The notes below the pieces were generated by a model. The model searched no databases, had not been told where the DNA came from, and saw nothing but the letters and a program-made list of their open reading frames with translations. The position numbers and the translations under genes are program-made. Positions 28,018-39,042 of a stretch of DNA of 64,000 bases are shown here, piece after piece (position 1 is the stretch's first letter; every line of letters starts with the position of its first letter). This DNA comes from Aeromicrobium sp. A1-2 (GTDB lineage Bacteria; Actinomycetota; Actinomycetes; Propionibacteriales; Nocardioidaceae), in the NCBI RefSeq assembly GCF_003443875.1, contig NZ_CP027482.1, forward strand, positions 2,294,001 to 2,358,000, in the 5' to 3' direction.

Positions 28018-28716
28018 TCATGGCCGATCCCCAGCAATGCGAGGAGTTGCTGCCACGACCGCCGCACCGATCGGGCGATGGCCGGCCGCGCTCAACGCCC
28101 GGACGGCCTCGGTCATCGTCGCCCCAGTTGTCAGGATGTCGTCCACGACGACGATGTCACGGCCCACCAGCAGGCGGGTCGAACGCAGCCGGAACGCTCC
28201 ACGAAGATTGTTCGACCGCTCGGCCGCGTCGAGCCCCACTTGGTCCACCGTCTCCCGCGCCGATGCCAGGGCCCACGCGACTCGTGCGTCCACCCCGACC
28301 CGGCGCAGCAGACGTGCCGACGATGTGGCGAGCTCCCCCACCAGGTCACAGCCACGCGCCCGGCGACTCCTGCGCGACGTCGGCACCGGGACCAGCACCA
28401 CGGGGCAGCCGTGACGCACGTGCACCAGAACGGACGCGGCCAGCAGATGGTCCAACGGAGTCGTCAGACGGGTGTTGCCCTGCTCCTTCCAGGCCACGAT
28501 CACTCGCCGCAAGACGTCGGTATAGCGGCCCGCCGCGATGGGTGGCACCGGTCGGGTCCCACGCAGCGACTCCGGTGCCGGAGTCGGCCAGGCGATCTCG
28601 GGATGGGGACGGATCGCTTCGCCGCACGTGCGGCACAGTGCGAGCGCTGGACCGCCGCAGCCCGCGCATCGCACTCCGAGCACCAGGTCGGCAGCGGGGA
28701 TCAGCAGGTCACGCAC
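28018..28716 (-). CDS. ComF-family phosphoribosyltransferase-like protein
   Basis: 232 aa, GTG start. A zinc-finger-like N-terminus has CAGC and CRTC pairs (about 17-31), and the C-terminal type I phosphoribosyltransferase fold has VVVDDILTTGATMTEA (about 188-203). ComF proteins are linked to DNA uptake in some bacteria, but in actinobacteria the role is unproven. It lies between lpqB and hpf, the conserved position. Confidence 0.9.
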   Translation of the reverse strand: MRDLLIPAADLVLGVRCAGCGGPALALCRTCGEAIRPHPEIAWPTPAPESLRGTRPVPPIAAGRYTDVLRRVIVAWKEQGNTRLTTPLDHLLAASVLVHVRHGCPVVLVPVPTSRRSRRARGCDLVGELATSSARLLRRVGVDARVAWALASARETVDQVGLDAAERSNNLRGAFRLRSTRLLVGRDIVVVDDILTTGATMTEAVRALSAAGHRPIGAAVVAATPRIAGDRP

Positions 28717-28775
28717 GCCACCAGCATTGCGTCATCGGACACCGACAACGAGGCGGAACCGGTCGGCTGTGGACG

Positions 28776-30527
28776 TCAGCGGCCCGTGGTCAAGGCTGTG
28801 ACTCCGGTCGTGGTCAGGAGGCGCCACGATCCCCCCGGGGAGAGGAACCAGAGTCGGTCGCGCGCATCGGTCGCATAGCGCGCCCGAGACTCACCACTGT
28901 CGATCGCGAGCGTGCCCGCATCGACGTCCGGCAGGAGCGCGCCACCTCGGGCGACTCCCCCGTTCGTCGAGGATCCGTCGATCGCCGCGCTGTAGACCTG
29001 GCGACCGGACTGGCTCTCGGCCAGGAATGTCAGCTCTGTGCCGGAGGACCAGCTGACCGATCGAGGTGCGCGAGCCGATGTGTAGACCCTGCTGGGTTCG
29101 CCCAGGCCCAGGATCTGGTCCTTGGCGTCCCGCAGGACCCTCCCCACGTGGAGCGAGGACCCGGCGGCCGTCACGGCGTAGCGGGACCCATCGGGCGAGA
29201 TCGCGAAATCCGTGGCCTCGAGCGAGGTCAGCCCACCGACGTCCAGCGTCCGGACATCCTTCCCCACGACCAGCCGGACCCGGGTGCGCGACCCTGGCCG
29301 GTCCACGAGCCACAGACCACCGTCGCTGTCCCACCGCGGGGCGATGAATCGTGAGCCGTCGAACGTACGCGCTGCCGTGCCCTTGCGGTTGGTGACCCGG
29401 ACTGCCGTACGACCGGCCAGGACCCCGGCCACCCCCTGCTCCGAGACCCCGATGAAGACGGCACCGCGCGCATCCGTGCCCCACGCGCCGGTCATCGGCT
29501 CGACCTTGCCATCATCGATCTGCACGATCTTGTCGCCGGCGATCGCATACGTGTGCGTCCGCGCGATGCTCGGCCCGTAGCCGCCCCACGAGTCAATGTC
29601 CTGGAGCGCGTTCCCGCTGCTCGTCAACACCGTCGCATCCCCCACGAGTCGGACCGCAACGACCTCGGGGACCTGACGAAGCGTCCACACGATCTGGGCC
29701 GAGAGGTGCTTCTGCTCCGTGTCGGACAGGGCGGACAAATCGGTGGCGAACTCGACGTCCGCCACACCGTTGGCAGAGACCGGCACTGACGGCCGCAGCG
29801 AGTCGGTCCCCGGGACGTACGTCCGCTCGGCGCCATCGCCGGCCGCGCCCGGTCCGCGGACCAGGCTCGCGATCAGTCCGGTCGCAAGCTGATCGCCCAC
29901 CGGCAGGTAGATCGGGTCCGGCACGAGCCGGCTGCCGGGGCGATCGAAGTAGAAGATGTTGAACCGCCGGAAATAGTCTTCGAAGAACTTCTGGTTGACC
30001 AGCAGGCCGGCCTGCGGATTGGCAATACGCCACTGTCCGTCGACCCGTTCGAGCTCGTAGGAGATCTCTGCCTGCTCGGCCACCCGGGCGTAGTGCCCCT
30101 GGCGGTCAAGCCGCGCATCCTCGGCCAGCCTCAACCGGACCTCGACGGGCGGCTGCTCGGACTTGCTGGCGCCCGAGTCGTCCCGCCCCGCAAGTGTGGG
30201 AGACACCTCGGGATTGCTGTAGACCCGCACCTGGGCCGCCGAGCTCCACGACTTGGCGCCCTCAGGGGTCAGGAAGGCGGCGGCCGTGCCGGTCGACACC
30301 GGGTAGGCCAGCATCGCGTCGAGATAGCCACGGACGATCTGCTGCGGCGAAGCGCCGTCCGACGGCCGCGCCGGCGTGTAGCGCACCGTGCTCTCCCCGA
30401 AGCCGCTGTCGTCGGCGACCTTGGTGACCGGACCGGAGGTCGGGATACCTGCACATGCCGACACCACAAGAACCGTCGCGATCCCAGCGACGAGCCGGGT
30501 CACCGACTTCCTCCGACAGTCGCTCAT
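28776..30527 (-). CDS. lpqB: LpqB lipoprotein, MtrAB accessory
   Basis: 583 aa. Signal peptide with lipobox VSAC, lipidated Cys25. An N-terminal domain (about 50-200) and GerMN-type domain (about 200-310) are followed by a WD40/beta-propeller-like C-terminal half (about 320-580), as in LpqB. In actinobacteria LpqB interacts with the MtrB sensor domain and tunes MtrA activation. The ATG at 30527 overlaps the mtrB stop (ATGA), so the three-gene operon mtrA-mtrB-lpqB is intact. Confidence 0.95.
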   Translation of the reverse strand: MSDCRRKSVTRLVAGIATVLVVSACAGIPTSGPVTKVADDSGFGESTVRYTPARPSDGASPQQIVRGYLDAMLAYPVSTGTAAAFLTPEGAKSWSSAAQVRVYSNPEVSPTLAGRDDSGASKSEQPPVEVRLRLAEDARLDRQGHYARVAEQAEISYELERVDGQWRIANPQAGLLVNQKFFEDYFRRFNIFYFDRPGSRLVPDPIYLPVGDQLATGLIASLVRGPGAAGDGAERTYVPGTDSLRPSVPVSANGVADVEFATDLSALSDTEQKHLSAQIVWTLRQVPEVVAVRLVGDATVLTSSGNALQDIDSWGGYGPSIARTHTYAIAGDKIVQIDDGKVEPMTGAWGTDARGAVFIGVSEQGVAGVLAGRTAVRVTNRKGTAARTFDGSRFIAPRWDSDGGLWLVDRPGSRTRVRLVVGKDVRTLDVGGLTSLEATDFAISPDGSRYAVTAAGSSLHVGRVLRDAKDQILGLGEPSRVYTSARAPRSVSWSSGTELTFLAESQSGRQVYSAAIDGSSTNGGVARGGALLPDVDAGTLAIDSGESRARYATDARDRLWFLSPGGSWRLLTTTGVTALTTGR

Positions 30528-32053
30528 GCGAACACCGACACGATGGCGGGGAACTTCGCGGAGCCCTCGGGCTTGGGGATCGTCAGGACGAACTCGCTGC
30601 CGTCGCCAGGTCGACCCCATGCCTGCAAGGTACCTCCGTGCAGCGCGGCGTCCTCCCTGGAGATCGCCAGACCTAGGCCCGTGCCGCCCTGCGTGCGAGC
30701 GGGATCGGCACGCCAGAAGCGGTCGAACACCCGGAGGTTCTCATCGCCGGTCAGTCCCACGCCGAAGTCACGCACCGACAACGACACGCACTGCTCGTTC
30801 TGTGCGACTTCGATCTCGATCACCGGGGATCCGCTGTACTTCGCGGCATTGGTCAGCAGGTTGCGGACGATCCGATCGATGCGGCGGATGTCGGCCTCGA
30901 CCACGGCCGGGCGGGCGACTCCCACGAGGCGGATCTCGATGCCCTTGCGGGCGACGACCGGGTCATCGGCCGCCTGTTTCGCGACCCGGGCGAGGTCGAT
31001 CGTGTCGAGCTCGAGGTCGGCGGCACCCGCATCGAAACGGCTCAGGTCGAGCAGATCGGCCAGGAGCGACTCGAACCGGTCGAGCTCACCCTTGAGCAGC
31101 TCGGCCGAGCGGGCGGTCTGCGGGTCGAACCGGGTGCGCGAGTCGTAAAGCACGGCGCTGGCCATCTGCACTGTCGTAAGAGGTGTCCGCAACTCGTGCG
31201 AGACGTCCGAGACGAACCGCTGCTGCAGCCGGGAGAGGTTCTCGAGTCGGCGGATCTGGCTCTGCAGGCTGGCCGCCATCTGGTTGAACGAGGTGCTCAG
31301 CCTGGCAATGTCATCCTCACCATTGACGTGCATGCGTTGCTCGAGGTTGCCGCTGGCGTAGCGCTCCGCGATGCGACGTGCCAGCCGGACCGGGTCGAGG
31401 ACCTGTCGCGAGACGAGCCAGGCCACGCCGCCCACCATCAGAACCATCGCGAGCCCGCCCAGCATCAGGGCGCGCCGAACGAGGTCGAGCGTCGCCTGCT
31501 GGTCCTCCATCGAGAAGAGGTAGAACATCGCGTAGGTGTCCCCCGTGCCGGGAGCACGGAGCTGACTGCCGACCACGACCGAGGGCTCGGCCTCGGCCGA
31601 GCCGAGCAACGCCAGGTCGGAGTAGCGCCAGTACGTGCCGGCGGCACCCCTGACCGCCTTGTCGATGTCGGCCGGCAACGAGCCCTGCTCGATTGCGGCG
31701 GAGGATCGCACCGGCACCTGTCCCGCGTCCTTGGACAGCGGCCCCTCGAGCACCAGCTCATACGTCCGCTTGGCCCCCCGCGAGCTCGTCAACGAGTCGA
31801 CCATGCGGGTCAGCGTCTGCGACTGCGTCGCAGGCTCGGTCTCGACAGCCGCATCGAGCTGGGTCTGCGCGTAGTCGAATCCCGACCGGGCCTCGGAGAT
31901 CGCGGCGACCCGGCGTCCGTCGGCCAGACCGGTCGCGACGTCGCGCAGCAGCGCCCATCCGGTCAGTGAGATCACGAGCGCGCTGAGCACGATCGTGCTG
32001 GTGACGACCCGGGCCTGGATCGAGCGCCGCCAGATGCTGGTCAGGCTCGGCAT
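30524..32053 (-). CDS. mtrB: MtrB sensor histidine kinase
   Basis: 509 aa. Two membrane segments (about 15-35 and 188-210) with a sensor region of about 150 residues between them, HAMP (about 212-265), H-box FVSDVSHELRTPLTTVQ, and HATPase domain with NLLTNAAKYSG and GGTGLGLAISRE. MtrB with MtrA controls cell-wall metabolism and division genes in actinobacteria. The start is taken as ATG 32053; a GTG one codon earlier is possible, and ribosome-binding signals are weak. It lies 25 bases after mtrA. Confidence 0.95.
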   Translation of the reverse strand: MPSLTSIWRRSIQARVVTSTIVLSALVISLTGWALLRDVATGLADGRRVAAISEARSGFDYAQTQLDAAVETEPATQSQTLTRMVDSLTSSRGAKRTYELVLEGPLSKDAGQVPVRSSAAIEQGSLPADIDKAVRGAAGTYWRYSDLALLGSAEAEPSVVVGSQLRAPGTGDTYAMFYLFSMEDQQATLDLVRRALMLGGLAMVLMVGGVAWLVSRQVLDPVRLARRIAERYASGNLEQRMHVNGEDDIARLSTSFNQMAASLQSQIRRLENLSRLQQRFVSDVSHELRTPLTTVQMASAVLYDSRTRFDPQTARSAELLKGELDRFESLLADLLDLSRFDAGAADLELDTIDLARVAKQAADDPVVARKGIEIRLVGVARPAVVEADIRRIDRIVRNLLTNAAKYSGSPVIEIEVAQNEQCVSLSVRDFGVGLTGDENLRVFDRFWRADPARTQGGTGLGLAISREDAALHGGTLQAWGRPGDGSEFVLTIPKPEGSAKFPAIVSVFA

Positions 32054-32078
32054 CACGCGCGCCCGGGAGGTCGCGACA

Positions 32079-32777
32079 TCATGGCGTCGGCGTGATCGCC
32101 TGATATCCGACGCCGCGCACGGTCCGGATGATCTGCGGGTCCTCGGCGTCATCCTCGATCTTCGACCGGAGCCGGGTCATGTGGACGTTGACGAGCTTGG
32201 TGTCGCCCGGATGGTGATAGCCCCACACCTTCTGCAGCAGCGACTCGCGGGTAAACACCTGCGCAGGATCCCCGAGCAGGCAGGCCAAGAGGTCGAACTC
32301 AAGCGGCGTGAGCTCGAGCGGCTCGCCCTTGCGGGTCACGGTGTGCCCCGCAGGATCGAGCACGATGTCGCCGAACTCAAGCGGCTCGGCCAGCTGGTCG
32401 GACCGGCGAAGTCGAGCCCGCACGCGGGCCACCAGCTCGGTGTTCTTGAACGGCTTGGTGATGTAGTCGTCGGCCCCTGCCTCCAGGCCCGCCACGACGT
32501 CGGGGGTGTCCGACTTGGCCGTCAGCATGATGATCGGCACGGCGGACTTCTCCCGGATCTGCCGGCACACGCTCATGCCGTCCAGGCCGGGGAGCATCAG
32601 GTCGAGCAGGACCACGTCGGGCTTGAACTGCGTGAACGCCGCCATGACCCGGTCGCCCGAGCGGCACACAGCTGTCGTGAGGCCCTCGCCCTCGAGAACG
32701 ATCGTCAGCATCTCGGCGAGCGAAGCGTCGTCGTCGACCACGAGAACGCGGTCACGCTTGGTGCGGCGGTAGCTCAC
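32079..32777 (-). CDS. mtrA: MtrA response regulator
   Basis: 232 aa OmpR-family regulator. Receiver with DDD15-17, phosphoacceptor Asp59 (VVLLDLMLPGLDGMSV) and ADDYITKPFKNTELVARVRARLRR; C-terminal winged helix with VWGYHHPGDTKLVNVHMTRLRSKIE, a sequence diagnostic of MtrA. First gene of the mtrA-mtrB-lpqB operon. It is separated from sahH by a strong terminator. Confidence 0.97.
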   Translation of the reverse strand: MSYRRTKRDRVLVVDDDASLAEMLTIVLEGEGLTTAVCRSGDRVMAAFTQFKPDVVLLDLMLPGLDGMSVCRQIREKSAVPIIMLTAKSDTPDVVAGLEAGADDYITKPFKNTELVARVRARLRRSDQLAEPLEFGDIVLDPAGHTVTRKGEPLELTPLEFDLLACLLGDPAQVFTRESLLQKVWGYHHPGDTKLVNVHMTRLRSKIEDDAEDPQIIRTVRGVGYQAITPTP

Positions 32778-32809
32778 TCGTCACGGCCCGTCTTCGAGAC
32801 AGACAACAA

Positions 32810-32841
32810 CCACCGCAGCCGGGAGGACCCGGCTGCGGTGG
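32810..32841 (-). terminator. Intrinsic terminator downstream of sahH
   Basis: A perfect 14-bp stem, CCACCGCAGCCGGG (32810-32823) with CCCGGCTGCGGTGG (32828-32841) and a 4-base loop. Read on the minus strand it is followed by TTGTTGTCTG, a T-rich tract. It lies 40 bases after sahH and ends its transcript before mtrA. Confidence 0.88.
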
Positions 32842-32880
32842 CGCTGTTCTGTGCGTGATTCATGCGGTGTCGCTACCGGC

Positions 32881-34308
<1,428 letters not shown>

Positions 34309-34459
34309 GTCAAAGAGTCTACCGGCGGGTACGACATCGCACCGAATCGACTCGAGGACTACTGGCGTTCCCCCGACTTTCGCGACGATTCGGGTAGGCG
34401 TACGGTGTCCGATGAGCTGTGACGGGGGTCACGGCACAACTGATTCGGGGGAATCACGC

Positions 34460-34741
34460 ATGTCAGAAGGCACGACACCCGACAACGCGCGCACGCCACC
34501 CGGCCGCGGCCCGCTTGTCCTCGCCGGGGTCCTCCTGGCGATCGCCATCGTGGTCCCGCTACTGGTGTGGACCTACGCCAAGACCGAGCCCACGCTGTGG
34601 GGTATCCCGTTCTTCTTCTGGTATCAGTTCGTCCTGGTCCTCGCGTCGGTCGTGCTGACCTCGATCGCCTACCGCCTGGTGATCGGCCACGAGCGCCAGC
34701 GCCGGATCTTCGAGGGAAGGACCGGGGGTGACGTCCGATGA
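34460..34741 (+). CDS. DUF3311 small membrane protein, transporter companion
   Basis: 93 aa with two hydrophobic segments (about 19-42 and 50-73), the second containing the FFFWYQFVLVLAS pattern of DUF3311. These proteins are regularly encoded next to MctP-type symporters and may be a small subunit. The ATG of the symporter overlaps its stop (ATGA), supporting a joint role. The gap to sahH (150 bases, divergent) contains presumably both promoters. Confidence 0.85.
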   Translation: MSEGTTPDNARTPPGRGPLVLAGVLLAIAIVVPLLVWTYAKTEPTLWGIPFFFWYQFVLVLASVVLTSIAYRLVIGHERQRRIFEGRTGGDVR

Positions 34742-36408
34742 ATGACGTCAACCCGGTCTCGATGTCGGTCTTTTTGTTCTTCTTCCTGCTCGTCACGATC
34801 ATGGGCTTTCTGGCCGCCCGCTGGCGCAAGGTCGGCGAGATGGACAATCTCGACGAGTGGGGTCTGGGCGGACGCAGCTTCGGCACGTTCGTCGCGTGGT
34901 TCCTGATCGGCGGCGACATCTACACGGCGTACACCTTCATCGCGGTGCCCGCGCTGCTGTACGCCGGCAACTCGATCGGCTTCTTTGCGGTTCCGTACAC
35001 GATCGTCCTGTACCCGATCATCTTCATCTTCCTGCCGAGACTGTGGTCGGTCTCGCACCGCCGCTCGTACGTCACGCCGGCCGACTTCGTCCAGGGTCGA
35101 TTCGACTCCAAGTCGCTGTCGCTGGCGATCGCCTTCACCGGGATCCTCGCGACGCTCCCCTACATCGCGCTGCAGCTCGTGGGGATCCAGGCCGTGCTCG
35201 ACGTCATCGGGCTCGGCGGCGGGGCTGACGCGGGCTGGTTCCGCAAGGACCTCCCGCTGTTCCTGGCCTTTGCGGTGCTCGCCGCCTACACCTACTCTTC
35301 GGGCCTGCGGGCTCCCGCCATGATCGCGTTCGTCAAGGACACCCTGATCTATCTGGTCATCATCGTCGCGGTCATCTACATCCCGACGCAGCTCGGGGGG
35401 TGGGGCAACATCTTCGACTCGGCCGGCAAGGCGTTCGACACCTTCAACGCCGACAACGCCGACAAGATCGCCGCAGGCGACGCCAGCGGCAAGGGCCTCG
35501 TGCCCACGCTCGGCGCCTCACAGTGGGCGTACGCCTCGTTGTCCCTCGGCTCCGCGCTCGCGCTGTTCATGTATCCGCACTCGGTGACCGCCGTGCTGTC
35601 GACCAAGAACCGCAACATCATCCGACGCAACGCCGCACTGCTACCGGCGTACTCGTTCCTGCTGGGCCTGCTCGCGCTGCTCGGCATCGTGGCGATCGCC
35701 GCCGGGATCCAGGTCAAGAACCCGCAGCTGGCAATCCCGCAGCTTTTCGAGCAGGAGTTCACCCCCTGGTTTGCCGGGGTGGCCTTCGCGGCGATCGTGA
35801 TCGGCGCGTTCGTGCCGGCCGCGATCATGTCGATCGCGGCGGCCAACCTGTGGACCCGCAACATCTACAAGGCCTTCATCAATCCCGACGCCACCGACGC
35901 GCAGGAGGCCAAGCAGAGCAAGGTGGCGAGCCTGTTCGTCAAGTTCGGTGCATTGCTGTTCGTCCTCGCTCTGCCGAAGGACTTCGCGATCAACCTGCAA
36001 CTGCTGGGCGGCATCTGGATCCTGCAGACCCTGCCGGCGATCGTCGTCGGGCTCTACACGCGCTGGCTGCACCGCTACGCCCTGCTTGCCGGTTGGGCCG
36101 TGGGCATGATCTGGGGCACGATCGCGGCGTACAACAAGCCCGTGATCGGCGACCCCGGCTCGCACTTCGGCGGCTCCGTGGGACCGCTGGAGATCTTCGG
36201 CATCTCGATCAGCAACAACCTGATCTACTTCGGCATCACCGCACTCGTGCTCAACCTGCTCGTCGCGGTCATCGGCACGTACGTGTGCCGAGCGCTGAGC
36301 ATCGATGCCGGAACTGACGACACGCACCCGACGGACTACCTCGCCGACGCCGGCGATCCGGATGTCGTCGATCGCCTCGACCCGCTGTCGACACCGCCCG
36401 TCGACTGA
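34738..36408 (+). CDS. mctP: MctP-like sodium:solute symporter (monocarboxylate uptake)
   Basis: 556 aa SSS-family transporter with about 13 membrane segments. Family markers include the first-helix region GFLAARWRKV, LGGRSFGTFVAWFLIGGDIYTAYTF, RSYVTPADFVQGRF and PHSVTAVLSTKNRNIIRRN. MctP of Rhizobium and Corynebacterium takes up lactate, pyruvate, acetate and similar acids. The substrate here is inferred from family and from the DUF3311 partner. A bidirectional terminator follows. Confidence 0.88.
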   Translation: MNDVNPVSMSVFLFFFLLVTIMGFLAARWRKVGEMDNLDEWGLGGRSFGTFVAWFLIGGDIYTAYTFIAVPALLYAGNSIGFFAVPYTIVLYPIIFIFLPRLWSVSHRRSYVTPADFVQGRFDSKSLSLAIAFTGILATLPYIALQLVGIQAVLDVIGLGGGADAGWFRKDLPLFLAFAVLAAYTYSSGLRAPAMIAFVKDTLIYLVIIVAVIYIPTQLGGWGNIFDSAGKAFDTFNADNADKIAAGDASGKGLVPTLGASQWAYASLSLGSALALFMYPHSVTAVLSTKNRNIIRRNAALLPAYSFLLGLLALLGIVAIAAGIQVKNPQLAIPQLFEQEFTPWFAGVAFAAIVIGAFVPAAIMSIAAANLWTRNIYKAFINPDATDAQEAKQSKVASLFVKFGALLFVLALPKDFAINLQLLGGIWILQTLPAIVVGLYTRWLHRYALLAGWAVGMIWGTIAAYNKPVIGDPGSHFGGSVGPLEIFGISISNNLIYFGITALVLNLLVAVIGTYVCRALSIDAGTDDTHPTDYLADAGDPDVVDRLDPLSTPPVD

Positions 36409-36418
36409 CCACCAAGAC

Positions 36419-36454
36419 GGCGACGGTCCTGCACCGCGGTGCGGGACCGTCGCC
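36419..36454. terminator. Bidirectional terminator between mctP and the CDF gene
   Basis: Two 17-base arms (36419-36435 and 36438-36454) pair across GGCGACGGTCC/GGACCGTCGCC and further inward with one wobble, leaving a tiny central loop. It lies 10 bases after the mctP stop and 7 bases before the end of the convergent CDF gene. Confidence 0.85.
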
Positions 36455-36460
36455 GTGTGG

Positions 36461-37441
36461 CTAGTGGCTCGGCGCGCTCGGCGTGGCGGGTCGGGCCTCG
36501 GGCACATGGCCGGCCATGAACACGTCCGGCTCCAGGTAGATCTGTGCGGCCATGGGCTCGGCCGCACGGATCGCCCGTTCCGCCGCGTCGATGATGCCAG
36601 CGATGTCGCTGCCCGACGCATCGGCCTCGATGCCGATCTTGGCCGCGAGGAGGAGCTCCTCGGGGGCGATGTGCAGGGTCTTCATGTGAATGATCTGCGT
36701 GACCCCGGTCGTCGACTCGATCGCGCCGCGCATCCGATCGATCGACTCGCGGGTAGCAGCCTCGCCGACCAGCAGACTCTTGACCTCGATCGCCAGCACG
36801 ACCGCGACGACGATCAGCAGCACGCCGATGAAGCCCGTGCCGGCAACGTCGAAGTACGCGTTGCCGGTGAGCAGCGACAGGCTCACCGCGAGGAACGCTG
36901 CGACCAGGCCGATCAGGGCGGCAAAGTCCTCCAGCAGGATGACCGGCAGCTCGGGGGACTTGGCGCGCTGGATGAACGACCACCACGAGTGCGCACCGCG
37001 CACCTTGTTGCCCTCAACGATCGCGGTGCGGAACGACAGCGACTCCAGCACGATCGCGATCGCGAGCACGACCAGCGGAATGAAGCGCCACTTGCTGTCG
37101 AGGCTGTCGCCGTGACCACCCTGGAGCTCATGGAACTTGTGATACGCCTCGTAGAGCGCGAACAGTCCGCCGACGCTGAACAGCACGATCGACACGACGA
37201 ACGCGTAGATGTAGCGCTCCCGTCCGAAGCCGAACGGGTGCTCCTCGGTCGCCTCGCGCTGCGAGCGCTTGCCGCCGACCAGCAGCAGCACCTGGTTGCC
37301 GGAGTCGGCCAACGAGTGGATCGACTCGGCCAGCATCGAGGAGAAGCCGGTCAGCAGGAATGCGATGAACTTGGTGATCGCGATCCCGGTGTTGGCCAGG
37401 AGTGCCGCGACGACCGCCTTGTTGCTGCCTTCGGTCGACAT
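36461..37441 (-). CDS. Cation diffusion facilitator family transporter
   Basis: 326 aa with five to six membrane segments. The TM2 metal region is ESIHSLADSGNQ and the TM5 counterpart LLEDFAALIG, giving an ED..A pair rather than the more usual HxxxD. The cytoplasmic domain follows. GKRSQREATEEHPFGFGRERYI is typical for the SLC30A9-like branch. It would export divalent metal ions, such as zinc. It is 16 bases downstream of the Trm112-like gene. Confidence 0.88.
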   Translation of the reverse strand: MSTEGSNKAVVAALLANTGIAITKFIAFLLTGFSSMLAESIHSLADSGNQVLLLVGGKRSQREATEEHPFGFGRERYIYAFVVSIVLFSVGGLFALYEAYHKFHELQGGHGDSLDSKWRFIPLVVLAIAIVLESLSFRTAIVEGNKVRGAHSWWSFIQRAKSPELPVILLEDFAALIGLVAAFLAVSLSLLTGNAYFDVAGTGFIGVLLIVVAVVLAIEVKSLLVGEAATRESIDRMRGAIESTTGVTQIIHMKTLHIAPEELLLAAKIGIEADASGSDIAGIIDAAERAIRAAEPMAAQIYLEPDVFMAGHVPEARPATPSAPSH

Positions 37442-37457
37442 CAGTCCACTCTCGCGA

Positions 37458-37628
37458 TCAACGGAGCGAACGCGCCTCGTCGACGAGCATCACTGGGATG
37501 TCGCGACGGACGGGATAGGCCAGGGCACATGCGCTGCAGACCAGCTCGCTGGCCTGCTCGTCGACGGCGAGGGTCGCGCGGCACTGCGGGCACACGAGGA
37601 TCTCGAGCAGGGCGGGGTCAAGATTCAT
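37458..37628 (-). CDS. Trm112-family small zinc-ribbon protein
   Basis: 56 aa, read directly from the minus strand ([20 protein letters not shown] at the start, then [20 protein letters not shown]). The CPQC and CSAC pairs form a zinc ribbon as in YcaR/Trm112 proteins, which activate methyltransferases in other organisms. It lies between manB and the CDF gene in a minus-strand run, with 16-50 base gaps. It is too short to stand out as a long frame. Confidence 0.9.
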   Translation of the reverse strand: MNLDPALLEILVCPQCRATLAVDEQASELVCSACALAYPVRRDIPVMLVDEARSLR

Positions 37629-37677
37629 GGGGCAACCCTAGCGGCCGCCGCACCAGCCGTCTCGTCGGCAGGCGGCG

Positions 37678-39042
37678 TCAGTCTCGGCGGATCACTGCGA
37701 GGACTTCGTCGCGCACCCGGGCCATCGTCGCGTCATCGTCGCCCTCGACGTTGAGTCGCAGCAACGGCTCGGTGTTCGAGGCGCGCACGTTGAACCACCA
37801 CGTGTCCGCCGTGACGGTCAAGCCGTCGAGGGTGTCCTGCGGCAGGTCGGCGTACGCCCGGGTCAGCTCGGCCAGCACCGCCGAGGCATCCTGCACCGTG
37901 CTGTTGATCTCGCCGGAGGAGACGTAGCGCTCGTACTGCGCCATCAGCTCGGACACCGTGCCGGTCGTCTCGGCCAACGCTGCCATGACGTGCAGGGCCG
38001 CGATCATGCCGGAGTCCGCGAGGAAGAAGTCCTTGAAGTAGAAGTGACCCGAGTGCTCGCCACCGAACACGGCCCCCGTGCGCGCCATCTCGGCCTTGAT
38101 CAGGGAGTGACCGACCGGAGTGCGGATGGCCGTTCCACCGTTCTCGGCGATGATCTCGGGGACCGCCCGCGACGTGATGACGTTGTGCAGGATCGTCGCA
38201 CCCGGCGTCGTCAGCAGAGCCCGTGAGGCGATCAGCGCCGTGATCGCAGACGGCGAGACGACGTCGCCTCGCTCATCGATCACGAAGCAGCGGTCGGCAT
38301 CTCCGTCGAAGGCCAGGCCGATGTCGGCGCCGATCTCGCGCACCTTGGCCTGCAGGTCGACCAGCGTCGAGTGGTCGAGCGGATTGGCATCGTGGTGCGG
38401 GAATGTGCCGTCCAGCTCGAAGTACATCGGCGTCAACTCGACGTCCAGCGTCGCGAAGACCGAGGGCACGGTGTGACCTGCCATGCCGTTGCCGGCATCG
38501 GCGACGACGTCGAGCCGCCGACCGGCCGGGACCGGCACGATCTCGTGAAGATAGTCGGCGTAGCGGCTGAGCGCGTCCAGCTCCTCGTAGGTCCCGGTCG
38601 GCTCCGGGAGCTCAGAGCGGGTGAGGAAGATCGTCGCCTGCTCCGCGATGGCCGAGAGGCCCGTGTCATAGCCGATCGGTCTGGCGCCAGCACGACACAG
38701 CTTGATGCCGTTGTAGGCCGCCGGGTTGTGGCTCGCGGTGATCATCGCGCCGGGGAGGTCCAGGTCGCCGGAGGCGAAGTAGAGCAGATCGGTCGACGCC
38801 AGGCCGATAGCGATCACGTTTCCACCCTGCGCACGGACGCCATCGGAGAATGCCTCGACCAGGATCGGGGAGGTGTCGCGCATGTCGTGACCGATCACGA
38901 CGGTGCCGCGGCCGGCATCGACCCCGGTCTCGAGGGCGAACGCCTCGCCGAGCGCACGGGTCAGGGCAGCGTCGAGCTGTTCGGGCGAGCGGCCGCGCAC
39001 GTCGTACGCCTTGACCACCTCCGCCAAGCGGGGATGGATCAA
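37678..39042 (-). CDS. manB: Phosphomannomutase/phosphoglucomutase
   Basis: 454 aa. Active-site serine loop TASHNP (102-107, Ser104), metal loop DGDAD (246-250) and sugar-binding loop GGEHSGH (327-333), plus the C-terminal phosphate loop RASNTEPLLRLNVEG. It interconverts mannose-6-phosphate and mannose-1-phosphate, feeding GDP-mannose for mannosylated lipids, proteins and wall sugars. The start is TTG at 39042, overlapping the stop of DUF3499 (TTGA), so translation is coupled. The position near whiB2 and DUF3499 matches the conserved actinobacterial locus. Confidence 0.95.
   Translation of the reverse strand: MIHPRLAEVVKAYDVRGRSPEQLDAALTRALGEAFALETGVDAGRGTVVIGHDMRDTSPILVEAFSDGVRAQGGNVIAIGLASTDLLYFASGDLDLPGAMITASHNPAAYNGIKLCRAGARPIGYDTGLSAIAEQATIFLTRSELPEPTGTYEELDALSRYADYLHEIVPVPAGRRLDVVADAGNGMAGHTVPSVFATLDVELTPMYFELDGTFPHHDANPLDHSTLVDLQAKVREIGADIGLAFDGDADRCFVIDERGDVVSPSAITALIASRALLTTPGATILHNVITSRAVPEIIAENGGTAIRTPVGHSLIKAEMARTGAVFGGEHSGHFYFKDFFLADSGMIAALHVMAALAETTGTVSELMAQYERYVSSGEINSTVQDASAVLAELTRAYADLPQDTLDGLTVTADTWWFNVRASNTEPLLRLNVEGDDDATMARVRDEVLAVIRRD

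Noticed and set aside
34309-34459. SAH-type riboswitch upstream of sahH
   Set aside because: No conserved hairpin set or pseudoknot pattern of that class could be seen in the leader.
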